64,000 nucleotides of DNA from Vreelandella arcis (GTDB lineage: Bacteria; Pseudomonadota; Gammaproteobacteria; Pseudomonadales; Halomonadaceae). The translations under genes and the position numbers were made by a program. A model generated the notes under the pieces. It saw nothing but the letters and a program-made list of their open reading frames with translations, had not been told where the DNA came from and made no database searches. The stretch spans positions 1 to 64,000 of the forward strand of contig NZ_FNII01000016.1 of NCBI RefSeq assembly GCF_900103865.1, given 5' to 3'. This document shows, one piece after another, positions 37,475 to 50,269 of this stretch (positions within the stretch are counted from its first letter, which is position 1; every line of letters starts with the position of its first letter).

Positions 37475-38539
37475 CTAGGGGGCGTGGTCGGCTTGAAGAG
37501 TCGGCGCGGCTAGGTCGGCGAGCGGCCAGCGCGGTGTTGCTTGCATCATGCCGCTTGGGTCGTGTTCGCCAACGGCTAATCGCTGTGCGCCTACATAGGC
37601 AATCATCGCGCCGTTGTCGGTGCAAAAACGCCCGCGGGGATAGAATGCCTTTGCCTGGCGCTTTTCGCAGGCCAGCGCAAGCCGCTCGCGCAGCCGTTGG
37701 TTGGCGCTCACACCGCCCGCCACAACCAGCCGCTTGAGGCCAGTTTGATCCAGCGCGCGGCGGCACTTAATCACTAGTGTATCGACCACGGCTTCTTCAA
37801 ACGCGCGGGCCACGTCGGCGCGTGCTTGGTCGTCCAAAGCGTCTTTCGCTTCTAACTGGCGAATCGCGGTGAGGGTGTGGGTTTTTAATCCTGAAAAACT
37901 GAAATCCAGCCCCGGCCGATCGGTCATGGGACGTGGAAAACGAAACCGGTTTGGGTCTCCTTGTTCGGCCAGAGCAGCGACGTGAGGGCCGCCGGGGTAA
38001 GCGAGGCCGAGCATTTTGGCTGCTTTATCGAAGGCTTCGCCAGCGGCGTCGTCCACCGACTCGCCGAGCAACTGGTAGTGGCCAAGCCCTTGAACGTCTA
38101 CCAGTTGGGTATGGCCACCTGATACCAGCAAGGCCACAAACGGAAAATCGGGGGCGTCGTCTTCAAGCATGGGAGCCAACAGGTGGCCTTCCATATGATG
38201 AACGCCAAGCACTGGGATACCCAAGCCCCGCGCCATTCCATGCGCGGTGCTAGCACCGACCATTAACGCGCCGACCAGCCCAGGGCCGGCGGTATAGGCA
38301 ATGCCGTCAAGCTCGTGACGGGTCAAGTTGGCTTCCGCGAGCACTTGCTCAATGAGCGGTAACAGCTTGCGAGTATGGTCGCGCGAGGCAAGCTCAGGCA
38401 CTACGCCGCCGTAGTCGGTATGCATGGCGATTTGGCTGTAAAGTGCGTCGGCTAGCAGGCCTTGGCCGCCAGTGAGCGAGGTGTCGTAAATGGCCACGCC
38501 GGTTTCGTCGCAGGACGTTTCAATGCCCAGTACACGCAT
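37475..38539 (-). CDS. tsaD: tRNA N6-threonylcarbamoyladenosine transferase subunit
   Basis: Final enzyme of the t6A37 modification of ANN-decoding tRNAs, acting with TsaB and TsaE. The 354-residue ASKHA-fold protein begins [19 protein letters not shown], has the metal-binding [21 protein letters not shown] and [13 protein letters not shown] with [12 protein letters not shown] near the end. ATG 38539 was chosen as the family start; upstream residues are not conserved. Divergent from rpsU. Confidence 0.96.
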   Translation of the reverse strand: MRVLGIETSCDETGVAIYDTSLTGGQGLLADALYSQIAMHTDYGGVVPELASRDHTRKLLPLIEQVLAEANLTRHELDGIAYTAGPGLVGALMVGASTAHGMARGLGIPVLGVHHMEGHLLAPMLEDDAPDFPFVALLVSGGHTQLVDVQGLGHYQLLGESVDDAAGEAFDKAAKMLGLAYPGGPHVAALAEQGDPNRFRFPRPMTDRPGLDFSFSGLKTHTLTAIRQLEAKDALDDQARADVARAFEEAVVDTLVIKCRRALDQTGLKRLVVAGGVSANQRLRERLALACEKRQAKAFYPRGRFCTDNGAMIAYVGAQRLAVGEHDPSGMMQATPRWPLADLAAPTLQADHAP

Positions 38540-38740
38540 AGGACAATAACTCTGTGAAAAAAATAGTCTGCATAGTCTAGCATTCTCATTGCTGGGCATG
38601 CGTATGCATTTGCAAAGCTAGGCAAGCAGGATTAGACTATTGTGCGCTGTAAAACTGGGTCGTGCACTGTACTCGCAATTATGCATTAACGGTGTGCGTA
38701 CTATCCGAACTCAAGACTCCTTAAGGTAGGTGAGTGCTTA

Positions 38741-38956
38741 ATGCCTTCTGTAAAAGTACGTGATAACGAGCCGTTTGACGTCGCCCTGCGTCGCTTCAAG
38801 CGTTCTTGCGAAAAAGCCGGTGTTCTCTCTGAAGTACGCCGTCGCGAGCATTACGAGAAGCCGACTGCTGAGCGTAAACGCAAAGCGGCAGCTGCCGTGA
38901 AACGCCACGCCAAGAAGATTCAGCGTGAGCAAAAGCGTTTCGAACGGCTCTATTGA
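38741..38956 (+). CDS. rpsU: 30S ribosomal protein S21
   Basis: A small basic ribosomal protein of 71 residues needed for initiation on natural mRNAs. The sequence [26 protein letters not shown] and the Arg/Lys-rich tail are typical. First gene of the rpsU-dnaG-rpoD macromolecular synthesis operon, followed by a terminator-like hairpin that may tune expression of dnaG, as in E. coli. Confidence 0.97.
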   Translation: MPSVKVRDNEPFDVALRRFKRSCEKAGVLSEVRRREHYEKPTAERKRKAAAAVKRHAKKIQREQKRFERLY

Positions 38957-39007
38957 TCCGTACCGAAATACGCTAGGTAACTCATAGCGTGTTTCAAGAG
39001 GGATGCC

Positions 39008-39040
39008 AAGCGGCCGCCACTAAGGTGGCCGCTTGTTTTG
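39008..39040 (+). terminator. Hairpin with U-run between rpsU and dnaG
   Basis: Stem AAGCGG(CC) with GGCCGCTT, extended inside by CCAC/GTGG with a small bulge, followed by GTTTTG and CGTTTT. The analogous site in E. coli attenuates read-through into dnaG. Confidence 0.75.
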
Positions 39041-39139
39041 CGTTTTAGTTACGCTTATTTAAGGTGATCGGGCAAGTCGTCTGATGACGTTAGATTAGCG
39101 AATCAGCTCAGCGCCCGCGCGCGAGGATGCCTGCAGTCC

Positions 39140-41002
39140 ATGGCTGGTCAAATTCCACAGCGTTTTATCGACGATCTGCTCGGCCGCGTTGACGTGGTGG
39201 AGGTGGTGGGCGAGCGTGTGCAGCTCAAAAAGGCGGGCCGTAATTTTTCGGGGCTTTGTCCTTTTCATCAGGAAAAAACGCCGTCTTTTACGGTCAGCGC
39301 CGACAAACAGTTTTATCACTGCTTTGGCTGCGGCGCACACGGTAACGCGCTGCGTTTTTTGATGGAATACGACAAACTGCCGTTTCCTGAGGCAGTTGAG
39401 CAATTAGCCGGACGTATGGGCATTGACGTGCCTCGCGAAGGCGCCGACGACCCCCGCGCCCAGCAGCGCGAGAAGAAACGAAAAGAGGGCGTTAACCTGC
39501 TTGAGTTGGCGGCCAACTTCTACCGCGAACGACTCAAGATGCAGGAAGGCCAGCCTGCTCAGCGCTACTTGGCGAATCGCGGGCTCTCGGACGATGTGAT
39601 TAAGGCCTATGGCATTGGCTATGCGCCGGCTGAATGGGAGGCGCTGAAGCTGCATTTGAATGAGCGCGGCATCAGCGAGCCGGTTCAGGTGGAGTACGGC
39701 CTGCTGATTCATCGTGAGGATACCGGGCGCACCTACGATCGTTTCCGCGACCGGGTGATGTTCCCCATTCGTGATCTGCGTGGGCGCACCATTGCCTTTG
39801 GTGGGCGGGTGATGGGCGATGATCAGCCTAAATATCTGAACTCCCCCGAAACGCCGGTGTTTCATAAAGGCCGAGAGCTGTACGGTCTTTATGAAGCACG
39901 CCAGGCGTCTAACAAGCTTGAGCAGTTGGTCATGGTGGAAGGCTACATGGATGTGGTCGCGTTGGCTCAGTACGGTATTCACAATGCCGTTGCAACGCTT
40001 GGGACGGCGACCACGGAAGACCATTTGAGCCGTTTGTTTCGGTTGGTGAGCCGCGTGGTGTTTTGTTTTGACGGTGATCGCGCCGGTCTGCAGGCGGCCA
40101 GTCGAGCGCTCGAAACCGCCCTGCCCATGATGATCGATGGCCGCGAGGCGCGTTTTTTGTTTCTGCCGGAAGGCGATGACCCGGATACGTTGGTGCGCCG
40201 CGAGGGCACTGAGGCATTTCAGAACCGCGTTACCTGTGCGATGCCGCTGTCTGAATTTCTTTTCGAACAAGCAGCTCAAGGGCGCGATTTGAACACCGTG
40301 GAAGGGCGCGAGCGGTTTGCCAGTCAGGTGCTTGAGTCATTGGGAAAAGTGCCTGAAGGCATGCTCAAATCGCTACTGCTTGAGTCGTTGGCCAAGCGGA
40401 GCGGTTTGGCGCAGGAGCAGTTGAAAGGGTTGCTCGAAAAGCGTGCGGCGAAGACGGCTAGTCAGCGCCAAGCGCAGGAAGAGCCGAAGAGCACGCCGGG
40501 TATCGCGCCCTCTAACGAGGAGGCGCAAGCGCCCGCGCGTCGGTCGACGCGCAAGCAAGCGCTCTCGCCGGTGGGTCGAATTATCCAGTTGTTGCTTCAC
40601 GAGCCGAGGTTAGTGACCGCCTTGCCCGAAGGCGATGGCTGGTTGCCGATGAGTAGTGACGGGGTGGGCAGTGATGAAACTCGGCTCTGCCGAGACTTGC
40701 TAGCACTTCTCAGGGCGGGTCGTTATCGCAGCCCGCAAGTGATTTTGGCGCATTTTCAAGGCAGTGCCGAAGGCGAGCAATTAAGTGCCTTGGCTCAGCG
40801 GGAGTTGTTAATTTCGAAAGCGACGCGCGAGACAGAGCTAGCCGGTTTAGTGGCGCACCTGGATCATGTTCGGCGTCAGCAATCTCCTCAGGAGGAATAT
40901 GATGCCTTGCTTGCCCAAGAACGTGATGGACAAAAGCTTGATAAAGCCCAGAAGCAGCGAGTTAAAGAGTTGCTAGTAGAGCTGTCTCAGCGGCAGCAAT
41001 AA
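39140..41002 (+). CDS. dnaG: DNA primase
   Basis: Synthesises RNA primers at the replication fork. The 620-residue protein has the N-terminal zinc ribbon (CPFHQEKTPSF...HCFGCGAHGNALRFLM, about 40-70), the catalytic core with TOPRIM residues in VMVEGYMDVVALA and CFDGDRAG, and a C-terminal DnaB-binding helical region beginning around residue 480. A low-complexity Ala/Gln-rich linker (about 430-475) separates core and tail. Middle gene of the macromolecular synthesis operon. Confidence 0.96.
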   Translation: MAGQIPQRFIDDLLGRVDVVEVVGERVQLKKAGRNFSGLCPFHQEKTPSFTVSADKQFYHCFGCGAHGNALRFLMEYDKLPFPEAVEQLAGRMGIDVPREGADDPRAQQREKKRKEGVNLLELAANFYRERLKMQEGQPAQRYLANRGLSDDVIKAYGIGYAPAEWEALKLHLNERGISEPVQVEYGLLIHREDTGRTYDRFRDRVMFPIRDLRGRTIAFGGRVMGDDQPKYLNSPETPVFHKGRELYGLYEARQASNKLEQLVMVEGYMDVVALAQYGIHNAVATLGTATTEDHLSRLFRLVSRVVFCFDGDRAGLQAASRALETALPMMIDGREARFLFLPEGDDPDTLVRREGTEAFQNRVTCAMPLSEFLFEQAAQGRDLNTVEGRERFASQVLESLGKVPEGMLKSLLLESLAKRSGLAQEQLKGLLEKRAAKTASQRQAQEEPKSTPGIAPSNEEAQAPARRSTRKQALSPVGRIIQLLLHEPRLVTALPEGDGWLPMSSDGVGSDETRLCRDLLALLRAGRYRSPQVILAHFQGSAEGEQLSALAQRELLISKATRETELAGLVAHLDHVRRQQSPQEEYDALLAQERDGQKLDKAQKQRVKELLVELSQRQQ

Positions 41003-41024
41003 CGTAATGCGGGGCAGGCGGTGG

Positions 41025-41053
41025 GTTGAAATACCGTCGGGTTGCCTCCAGAT
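41025..41053 (+). promoter_or_regulatory. Candidate heat-shock promoter upstream of rpoD
   Basis: GTTGAAA at 41025-41031 and, after 13 nt, CCTCCAGAT at 41045-41053 resemble the sigma-32 consensus (CTTGAAA and CCCCATNT). E. coli also has a heat-shock promoter feeding rpoD. Only a partial match. Confidence 0.35.
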
Positions 41054-41125
41054 AGGTGGCTAGAAGCTAAAAACTGGCTAACCAATCAACCTAACACACC
41101 TGAATGACAGCGCAAATACACAAAC

Positions 41126-41155
41126 TGGAAAAACTCGTGCCGATCGCGCTATACT
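41126..41155 (+). promoter_or_regulatory. Candidate sigma-70 promoter of rpoD
   Basis: TGGAAA (41126-41131) and TATACT (41150-41155) with 18-nt spacing, about 70 nt before the rpoD ATG, within the 221-nt dnaG-rpoD gap. Confidence 0.5.
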
Positions 41156-41223
41156 GTTCGGCTCATTAGGTTTTTTATCAGCGCTTCAGGTGCTTCATTC
41201 TTCTTCGTCGAGATAGGGTTTCT

Positions 41224-43074
<1,851 letters not shown>

Positions 43075-43096
43075 CGCGTGGCGTCATTCGCTAAAA

Positions 43097-43130
43097 AGCC
43101 CGCCGTTTGCAAAAACGGCGGGCTTTTTTA
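43097..43130 (+). terminator. Intrinsic terminator of rpoD
   Basis: A 12-bp stem, AGCCCGCCGTTT (43097-43108) and AAACGGCGGGCT (43113-43124), followed by TTTTTT. The A-run before the stem could let it also stop the minus-strand membrane protein gene. Confidence 0.92.
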
Positions 43131-43152
43131 TCGTTATCAAACAAGAATGTGT

Positions 43153-43803
43153 CTAGGATCGTTCAAGGCGCGCTTTATGCACACGGCGGGCGAATAGCAT
43201 TAGCTCAATCATGGCGAACAGAATCAGCGAATAGCCCAAGAGCTCGACCACTTCTTCAGCGATATCTTTAAAGTCGCGTACGAAATTTTCCTGAAGAACG
43301 GCTTGCCACATTTCCTGACGGCCATACAGGCGTGAAAAGATATAAGTGGTTAACACGCCGGCGGTGAACAAGCCGAAAGAAAACGAGTTGCTATAATGCA
43401 TAAATTCGTCCATGAATCGGCGCCGATGTAGCACAACCCAGATTAACGAAGGCACCACAATCAACGTCACAATGATTTGCCAGGCACCATCGGCCACAAA
43501 ACGGTCAAGGAAATAGTCCTGTTCGCGAACGAGCGACGAGCCGATAAACGCCAACAGCAGCAGCGTGACCGTGGGCCATACTTTGAGAATGTGGCGTACA
43601 TAAATCAGCAGTAGGCAGCTCAAGGAAAGCACTAAGGTCTGCGTTAGCTCGGTAAATCCGAATTCGGGGAAGCGCACCTCAGGGAGATAGAGTGCTTCGA
43701 GGTAGGCCCCTTGGGAAATCGCGCCAACGGCCAGCAGGTATAGAATGGCTTTGATTAACGTTGAGCGGAAGCCAAGTGGCCAAGCGAGGGGGGTGTCAGA
43801 CAT
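43153..43803 (-). CDS. Uncharacterised six-helix membrane protein
   Basis: A 216-residue protein I do not recognise. Six hydrophobic segments are visible at about residues 14-34, 50-68, 74-92, 105-126, 143-162 and 185-206. A charged loop between helices 4 and 5 (HRRRFMDEFMHY) and an amphipathic stretch before helix 6 (ENFVRDFKDIAEEVVE) are the only polar parts. It shows no enzyme motif. It is divergent from sdaA and convergent with rpoD. Confidence 0.75.
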   Translation of the reverse strand: MSDTPLAWPLGFRSTLIKAILYLLAVGAISQGAYLEALYLPEVRFPEFGFTELTQTLVLSLSCLLLIYVRHILKVWPTVTLLLLAFIGSSLVREQDYFLDRFVADGAWQIIVTLIVVPSLIWVVLHRRRFMDEFMHYSNSFSFGLFTAGVLTTYIFSRLYGRQEMWQAVLQENFVRDFKDIAEEVVELLGYSLILFAMIELMLFARRVHKARLERS

Positions 43804-43979
43804 GCAGTATCCTTGTGAATAGAAATAACCGAGCCGTTCATAAACATCCGATAGTGAATGTTCATTATATCGTCACCTTTCTATGACCGCACGCCGAGAT
43901 TGGCATCTTCTACTCGACGTCGATACACCTGCACTGCAAAGTAGCACTAGGTATTGCTTAAGGAATACGGGAGGGGGAT

Positions 43980-45347
43980 ATGGCGATCAGCGTGTTTGAC
44001 CTATTTCGGATCGGAATCGGACCCTCGAGTTCGCACACAGTGGGCCCGATGCGGGCGGCGCGGGATTTCAGTCTCGGATTAAAAGCGTTGTCGGTCAGTC
44101 GTCTTGAGGTGACGCTGTATGGTTCCCTCTCGGCCACCGGGATAGGCCACGGAACCGACCGCGCTGTAATCATGGGCTTGATGGGCGAAACGCCAGAGGC
44201 GATAGACCCGATGACCATCGACGCCCGTGTAAAAGCGCTGGATGAAGGCACTCCGCTGGAACTAGCGGCTGGCCAGCAGGTCGATTTCTCGCGCCAGCAT
44301 GATATCCACTGGTCGTCGGAGAGCCTCGACTTTCATCCTAACGCCATGACGTTGTGCGCCTATCAGGGCGAAGAATGCGTGGCGAGCAATACCTATTACT
44401 CCCTCGGCGGCGGTTTTTATGTTGATCAGGCCCAGGCCGATCAGGGTGGACCTGGGGAGGACAACGCCGTCCTTACCTACCCGTTTAATACGGCGGAAGA
44501 ACTGCTTTCGCAATGCGCCAAACACCAGCTATCGATTAGTCAACTGATGCGCGCCAATGAGCGAGTATGGCGCAGTGAAGCACGCATTGACGATGAACTG
44601 GCGCGTATTTGGCAGGCCATGCGCGAATGTATCGACAACGGGTTGCGTGCTACCGGTTATTTGCCCGGTGGCTTGAATGTGAGGCGTCGTGCCCACCAAG
44701 TGCATCAGCAGTTATTGCATCCGGTAGACGACCAGCGGCTGATTGTAACGAGCTTTTCGGCCATGGACTGGGTCAATGTTTACGCCCTAGCGGTGAACGA
44801 AGAAAACGCCGCGGGTCGGCGCATGGTCACCGCCCCGACCAACGGGGCCGCCGGCATCGTGCCAGCCGTACTGGCTTATTATCTCAAGTTTGAACCCGAG
44901 GCAGGGGCCGAAGATATCGTGAAATTTTTACTTGCCGCCGGAGCGGTGGGTATTTTATGTAAGCAAAATGCGTCTATTTCGGGGGCGGAAGTCGGCTGCC
45001 AAGGCGAGGTGGGATCGGCGTGTGCTATGGCCGCCGCCGGGTTGGCCGAAGTGTTGGGCGGAACGCCAGCGCAAGTTGAGAATGCCGCTGAAATCGGCCT
45101 GGAGCACAACCTTGGTTTAACCTGCGACCCGGTAGGAGGGCTTGTGCAGGTGCCGTGCATCGAGCGCAACGCGATTGCGTCGGTGAAAGCCATTAATGCG
45201 GCGCGCATGGCATTGCACGGCGACGGCCAGCATTTTATATCGCTTGATAAGGTGATCCGCACCATGCGCGATACCGGGCGCGATATGCAGGATAAATACA
45301 AAGAAACATCGCGTGGGGGGCTCGCGGTTAACGCCATTGAGTGTTAG
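43980..45347 (+). CDS. sdaA: L-serine ammonia-lyase, iron-sulfur type
   Basis: Deaminates L-serine to pyruvate with a 4Fe-4S cluster. It is a one-chain enzyme of 455 residues with the N-terminal beta domain ([21 protein letters not shown]) and the C-terminal alpha domain holding the catalytic and cluster region: [16 protein letters not shown] and [19 protein letters not shown], which supply the cysteines. The 3' end overlaps the convergent LysR gene by 20 bases. Confidence 0.95.
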   Translation: MAISVFDLFRIGIGPSSSHTVGPMRAARDFSLGLKALSVSRLEVTLYGSLSATGIGHGTDRAVIMGLMGETPEAIDPMTIDARVKALDEGTPLELAAGQQVDFSRQHDIHWSSESLDFHPNAMTLCAYQGEECVASNTYYSLGGGFYVDQAQADQGGPGEDNAVLTYPFNTAEELLSQCAKHQLSISQLMRANERVWRSEARIDDELARIWQAMRECIDNGLRATGYLPGGLNVRRRAHQVHQQLLHPVDDQRLIVTSFSAMDWVNVYALAVNEENAAGRRMVTAPTNGAAGIVPAVLAYYLKFEPEAGAEDIVKFLLAAGAVGILCKQNASISGAEVGCQGEVGSACAMAAAGLAEVLGGTPAQVENAAEIGLEHNLGLTCDPVGGLVQVPCIERNAIASVKAINAARMALHGDGQHFISLDKVIRTMRDTGRDMQDKYKETSRGGLAVNAIEC

Positions 45348-46224
45348 GCAGAACCTGATCAATATGCGCGACGAGGTAGTCCACCAGCTGGCGTATTTTG
45401 GGAGAAAGATGGCGGTGGCGGGGGTAAACTGCCCATACCCCTGTATCGTGATGCTGAAAGGGCTCCAGCACCGCCACCAATTCACCGCTGGCAAGATAAG
45501 GCGCCACATAATAGTCAGGCAGTTGGGCAATACCCAGGCCTTTTAGCGTGGCATCGAGTAACGCGGGCCCTGAGTTTGCCTGCCAACAGCCGGTAACTTT
45601 TACTTCGCGCTGCTGGCCGTTGACTTCAAACAGCCAGTTAGGCCGCGAGCCCACCAGGCAGCGGTGTTGACTTAATTCGCTGAGCGTATGCGGCCGCGTC
45701 GCTTGGCGAAAGTAGGCTTGCGAGCCAACGATGTACTCGCGACGTTTACACAGGCGGCGCGCGATCATACTCGAATCCCTGAGCACCCCCATGCGAATGC
45801 CAATATCAAATCCTTCATCAATCAGTTCGACCGGACGATTGGTAAAGTGCATGTGCACGTCCAACTGGGGGTGCAAGCATTGAAAATCATTGACTAGCGG
45901 CGCGATATAGCGCTCGCCGAAGGTCGTCGCTGAGGTGAGCTTTAATACGCCGTGGGGTTTGGCCTGCTGTTCGCTTAGCGCTTGCTCGGCATCGCGTAAG
46001 CCGTCAAATAAGTGCCGACAGTGCTCGACGTAAATAGCCCCGGCATCGGTCAAGCGGATCTGACGGGTAGTGCGGTACAACAGTTGAACGCCCAACTGGT
46101 TTTCCAACTGACTTACCAGACGGCTGATGTGAGACGTGGAGACCTTGAGGTGGCGAGCCGCTGCCGAGAAACTCTCGTGGCGTACGACTTCAATAAAAGC
46201 TTCAATTCGGTCCCAGCGTTGCAT
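45328..46224 (-). CDS. LysR-family transcriptional regulator
   Basis: A 298-residue regulator with an N-terminal winged helix-turn-helix ([45 protein letters not shown], residues 10-54) and a periplasmic-binding-protein-like effector domain. It is divergent from the metallo-beta-lactamase-fold gene and the formaldehyde genes, and a dyad typical of LysR binding lies 23 nt upstream of its start. It therefore probably controls itself and that cluster. The 3' end overlaps sdaA, but sdaA is unlikely to be its main target. Confidence 0.93.
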   Translation of the reverse strand: MQRWDRIEAFIEVVRHESFSAAARHLKVSTSHISRLVSQLENQLGVQLLYRTTRQIRLTDAGAIYVEHCRHLFDGLRDAEQALSEQQAKPHGVLKLTSATTFGERYIAPLVNDFQCLHPQLDVHMHFTNRPVELIDEGFDIGIRMGVLRDSSMIARRLCKRREYIVGSQAYFRQATRPHTLSELSQHRCLVGSRPNWLFEVNGQQREVKVTGCWQANSGPALLDATLKGLGIAQLPDYYVAPYLASGELVAVLEPFQHHDTGVWAVYPRHRHLSPKIRQLVDYLVAHIDQVLPNTQWR

Positions 46225-46246
46225 AAGGCTGTCCTGCTTGGTGTGT

Positions 46247-46268
46247 ATTGTTGCACAGTGGCAATAAT
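46247..46268. promoter_or_regulatory. LysR-type operator dyad
   Basis: Near-perfect inverted repeat ATTGTTGC (46247-46254), 6-nt spacer, GCAATAAT (46261-46268): seven of eight positions pair. It contains the ATTG-N11-CAAT form of the T-N11-A LysR box and sits in the divergent gap next to the LysR gene. Confidence 0.65.
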
Positions 46269-46426
46269 CTTATGAGTGTATCCCGCTTTATCCCCATCGC
46301 CTAGCTGACCTACACTGTCATTAATCGAAGCGCTATGTACTAGCTTTGTAGAGTAAGTGCCTCGTGCCGTGAATAACCTCGGACTATCGGGCGGGGCAGC
46401 TCTATTTTTAAACCAGGAGGTGATCA

Positions 46427-47407
46427 GTGTCTCAGCATTTATTGATTCCAAGCGCCGGCAAAGCAGCGTTGCTGCTGACCATGGGGGTTTCGTTAAGCGC
46501 GGTGGCGGCCCCTGATCAACGGCCCGAGCAGGTGTCAGGCTGGTTCAGGATGATGGTCGATGACCACGAAGTCACGGCGCTGTACGACGGGTATACCGCC
46601 ATTGAAACCCAGCTGCTCAAGGGCATGGGGCAAGATGATATTCGTGAGCACCTCAATGCGCTGTTCATCGACACCGAAGACGGCGTGCAGACTGCCGTGA
46701 ACGCCTTTTTGATCAATACCGGTGAAAACCTCGTCCTGGTGGATGCGGGTTCGGCGGCTTGCTTTGGCCCGACGCTTGGGCATGTTGAAGATAATCTTCG
46801 CGCGTCCGGCTACCAGCCCGAAGACGTCGATACCATTCTGATGACCCACCTTCACCCGGATCATGTCTGCGGGCTGACCCGCGACGGTGAGGCCGTCTAT
46901 CCCAACGCCGAGCTGCGCGCCAGCCAGCAGGACGCCGATTTCTGGCTCAGCGAATCCCATGAAGAAGAGGCCGAGGAAGGCAGCAAGGCGTTTTTCAGGA
47001 TGGCTCAGGACGCCGTTGCGCCCTATCAGGAAGATGGCCGCTTCACACCCTTCGAACCGGGTGACGAAATGCTGATGGGCATTGTGGCCCAGGACACCCA
47101 CGGCCATACGCCGGGCCATACCAGCTTCATGTTGCGCGGTGACGACGACGCCATGCTGGTATGGGGCGATGTAGTCCATAGCTACGGCGTCCAGTTTGAC
47201 GATCCCACGGTCGCCATCGAGTTCGACTCCGACCCGGCTCAGGCGATTGAAACCCGCGAAGCCGTGCTCGACGAGGCGGTCAACGACAAGCATTGGGTCG
47301 CTGGCGCACATATGCCGTTCCCGGGTATCGGGCATATTATCGAGGACGGCGACGGTTATCAGTGGCTACCCATTGAGTATCAACCGGTCACGTCCGACGA
47401 CGAGTAA
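46427..47407 (+). CDS. Exported metallo-beta-lactamase-fold hydrolase
   Basis: A 326-residue protein with a signal peptide ending around SAVAAP and a metallo-hydrolase domain bearing THLHPDHVCGL (two-zinc HxHxDH motif), DTHGHTPGHTSFML and GDVVHSYG. The organisation resembles lactonase- or glyoxalase-II-like proteins; substrate unknown. The start is a GTG preceded by AGGAGGTGAT, an almost perfect complement of the 16S rRNA tail. It lies upstream of frmA on the same strand and divergent from a LysR gene. Being periplasmic it would not act directly beside the cytoplasmic formaldehyde enzymes. Confidence 0.87.
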   Translation: MSQHLLIPSAGKAALLLTMGVSLSAVAAPDQRPEQVSGWFRMMVDDHEVTALYDGYTAIETQLLKGMGQDDIREHLNALFIDTEDGVQTAVNAFLINTGENLVLVDAGSAACFGPTLGHVEDNLRASGYQPEDVDTILMTHLHPDHVCGLTRDGEAVYPNAELRASQQDADFWLSESHEEEAEEGSKAFFRMAQDAVAPYQEDGRFTPFEPGDEMLMGIVAQDTHGHTPGHTSFMLRGDDDAMLVWGDVVHSYGVQFDDPTVAIEFDSDPAQAIETREAVLDEAVNDKHWVAGAHMPFPGIGHIIEDGDGYQWLPIEYQPVTSDDE

Positions 47408-47450
47408 ATCATACGCCCGCGCTGAACGGCGCGGAGCCGACAGGCTGTAA

Positions 47451-48572
<1,122 letters not shown>

Positions 48573-48597
48573 GTATGATAGAGGGCATAAGAAAGGG

Positions 48598-48623
48598 CGC
48601 GGCGGGGATCCCCGCCGCGTTTT
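48598..48623 (+). terminator. GC-rich palindrome between frmA and fghA
   Basis: A perfect 22-bp palindrome with arms CGCGGCGGGGA (48598-48608) and TCCCCGCCGCG (48609-48619), followed by TTTT. As RNA it gives a 9-bp stem with a GATC loop. It could be a partial terminator or an mRNA-stabilising hairpin that separates expression of frmA and fghA. Confidence 0.6.
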
Positions 48624-48645
48624 GCTGCTTAAAAGGAGCCAGCTC

Positions 48646-49500
48646 ATGAGCATGAGTGAAACCCTAGAATTGGTCTCGGCTAACCGCAGTCATGGTGGTT
48701 GGCACAAGCGCTATCGCCACTACTCACGTGCGCTGGACTGCGACATGGTCTTTGCCGTCTATTTACCGCCTCAAGCGGAAGAGGAACGGGTGCCGTTGCT
48801 GTGGTGGTTGTCGGGGCTGACCTGCAACGACGAAAATTTCATGCAGAAAGCTGGCGCGCATCGCTTGGCCGCGGAGCTGGGCATCGCCATTGTCTGCCCT
48901 GATACCAGCCCGCGAGGCACCGATTTGCCTGGCGAGCATGAAAGTTATGACCTCGGCTCCGGCGCTGGCTTTTACGTCAACGCCACTGAGACCCCGTGGA
49001 AGTCCCACTACCGTATGTATGATTACGTGATCGAGGAGTTGCCGTCGGTGGTTCGTCAGCACTTCCCGGTGAACGGTCGCGAATCGATCAGCGGTCATTC
49101 CATGGGCGGGCATGGTGCCCTCATTCTGGCGCTGCGCCATCCGGGGCGGTTTCGTTCTGTATCAGCCTTCTCGCCGGTTGTGAACCCAATGAACTGCCCG
49201 TGGGGCCAAAAGGCATTTTCCAGCTACCTGGGTGATGACCCGGCGCGGTGGCGCCAGTACGATGCCTGCGAGCTAGTCGCCAACGGCGCTTCGCGCCAAC
49301 GGTTGTTTATCGACCAAGGTGAAGCTGATCAATTCCTTGAAGAGCAGCTGCAGCCCGAGCGCTTAGAAGCAGTGTGCGAAGAACACGACCATCCGCTGAC
49401 GTTGCGTCGGCAACCGGGTTACGATCACAGCTATTTCTTTATTGCATCCTTTATCGACGATCACCTGCGTTACCATGCTGACCACTTGATAAAGCGTTGA
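48646..49500 (+). CDS. fghA: S-formylglutathione hydrolase
   Basis: Serine esterase that splits S-formylglutathione to formate and glutathione, completing formaldehyde detoxification. The 284-residue alpha/beta hydrolase has LLWWLSGLTCNDENFMQKAG, the nucleophile elbow SGHSMGGHGAL, the acid DQGEADQFL and GYDHSYFFI with the catalytic His. The ATG at 48646 follows AAAAGGAG; a second in-frame ATG at 48652 is possible. Confidence 0.95.
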   Translation: MSMSETLELVSANRSHGGWHKRYRHYSRALDCDMVFAVYLPPQAEEERVPLLWWLSGLTCNDENFMQKAGAHRLAAELGIAIVCPDTSPRGTDLPGEHESYDLGSGAGFYVNATETPWKSHYRMYDYVIEELPSVVRQHFPVNGRESISGHSMGGHGALILALRHPGRFRSVSAFSPVVNPMNCPWGQKAFSSYLGDDPARWRQYDACELVANGASRQRLFIDQGEADQFLEEQLQPERLEAVCEEHDHPLTLRRQPGYDHSYFFIASFIDDHLRYHADHLIKR

Positions 49501-49509
49501 GGGGGCTGC

Positions 49510-50238
49510 ATGTTGAAACGCGCGCTACGTCGCTTGGCAAGCTGGCTTTGGTGGTGGGTCTGGCGTGGCGTGTTTCTTTTCGTGGCCTTGTCGGTGAGCC
49601 TGGTGATGCTGTTTCGCGTGGTTCCTCCGCCGGGCTCTATGGTGATGGTCGAGCGTAAAATCCAAAGCTGGGTTTACAGCGAACCGATACGTTTGCACCA
49701 GGAGTGGCGAGGTTGGGAAGAACTCGCCAGTTCGGCGAAGGTGGCGGTTATCGCCGCTGAAGATCAGCGATTTCCCAACCACCATGGGTTCGATTTCGTT
49801 GAGTTGCGCCGTGCCTTAGAGGCCAGCCGTGACGGCGGTCGTTTACGAGGGGCGAGTACGCTGAGTCAGCAAACCGCTAAAAATGTCTTTTTATGGACGG
49901 GTAGAAGTTGGATCCGTAAGGGATTTGAAGCGTGGTTTACGGTCTTGATTGAGCTGCTATGGGGCAAGCAGCGAATTTTAGAGGTCTATCTCAACGTGGC
50001 AGAGTGGGATACCGGAGTGTTTGGGCTAGAAGCCGCCGCGCAGCACTATTTCGGCGTATCGGCAAGCGCGTTAACAGATCGCCAGGCCAGTCTGCTAGCG
50101 GCGATTTTGCCTAGCCCTCTCACGCGAAGCGCATCGCAGCCTAGTCCGCAAGTGGAGCAACGCAGCCAATGGGTGCGTCAACAGATGCGCAACTTAGGTG
50201 GGGCCGAGTATTTGCAGCATATCTCGGCTAATAACTAA
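49510..50238 (+). CDS. mtgA: Monofunctional biosynthetic peptidoglycan transglycosylase
   Basis: Polymerises lipid II into glycan chains. The 242-residue protein has one N-terminal membrane helix (about 17-38) and a GT51 domain with the catalytic Glu in AAEDQRFPNHHGFDF, RGASTLSQQTAKNVFLW, and ILEVYLNVAEWDTGVFGLEAAAQHYFG. It lies 9 nt after fghA but is functionally unrelated to it. Confidence 0.95.
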   Translation: MLKRALRRLASWLWWWVWRGVFLFVALSVSLVMLFRVVPPPGSMVMVERKIQSWVYSEPIRLHQEWRGWEELASSAKVAVIAAEDQRFPNHHGFDFVELRRALEASRDGGRLRGASTLSQQTAKNVFLWTGRSWIRKGFEAWFTVLIELLWGKQRILEVYLNVAEWDTGVFGLEAAAQHYFGVSASALTDRQASLLAAILPSPLTRSASQPSPQVEQRSQWVRQQMRNLGGAEYLQHISANN

Positions 50239-50269
50239 CCTGGTATCGTTGCCATGGTCGCTGTTTGGG

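Noticed and set aside
39404..40279. 291-codon open frame antisense to dnaG
   Set aside because: Shadow of the conserved primase core; no start signal or domain.
46535..47335. 266-codon open frame antisense to the MBL-fold gene
   Set aside because: No family motif; explained by codon bias of the real gene, which has a perfect ribosome site and the HxHxDH motif.
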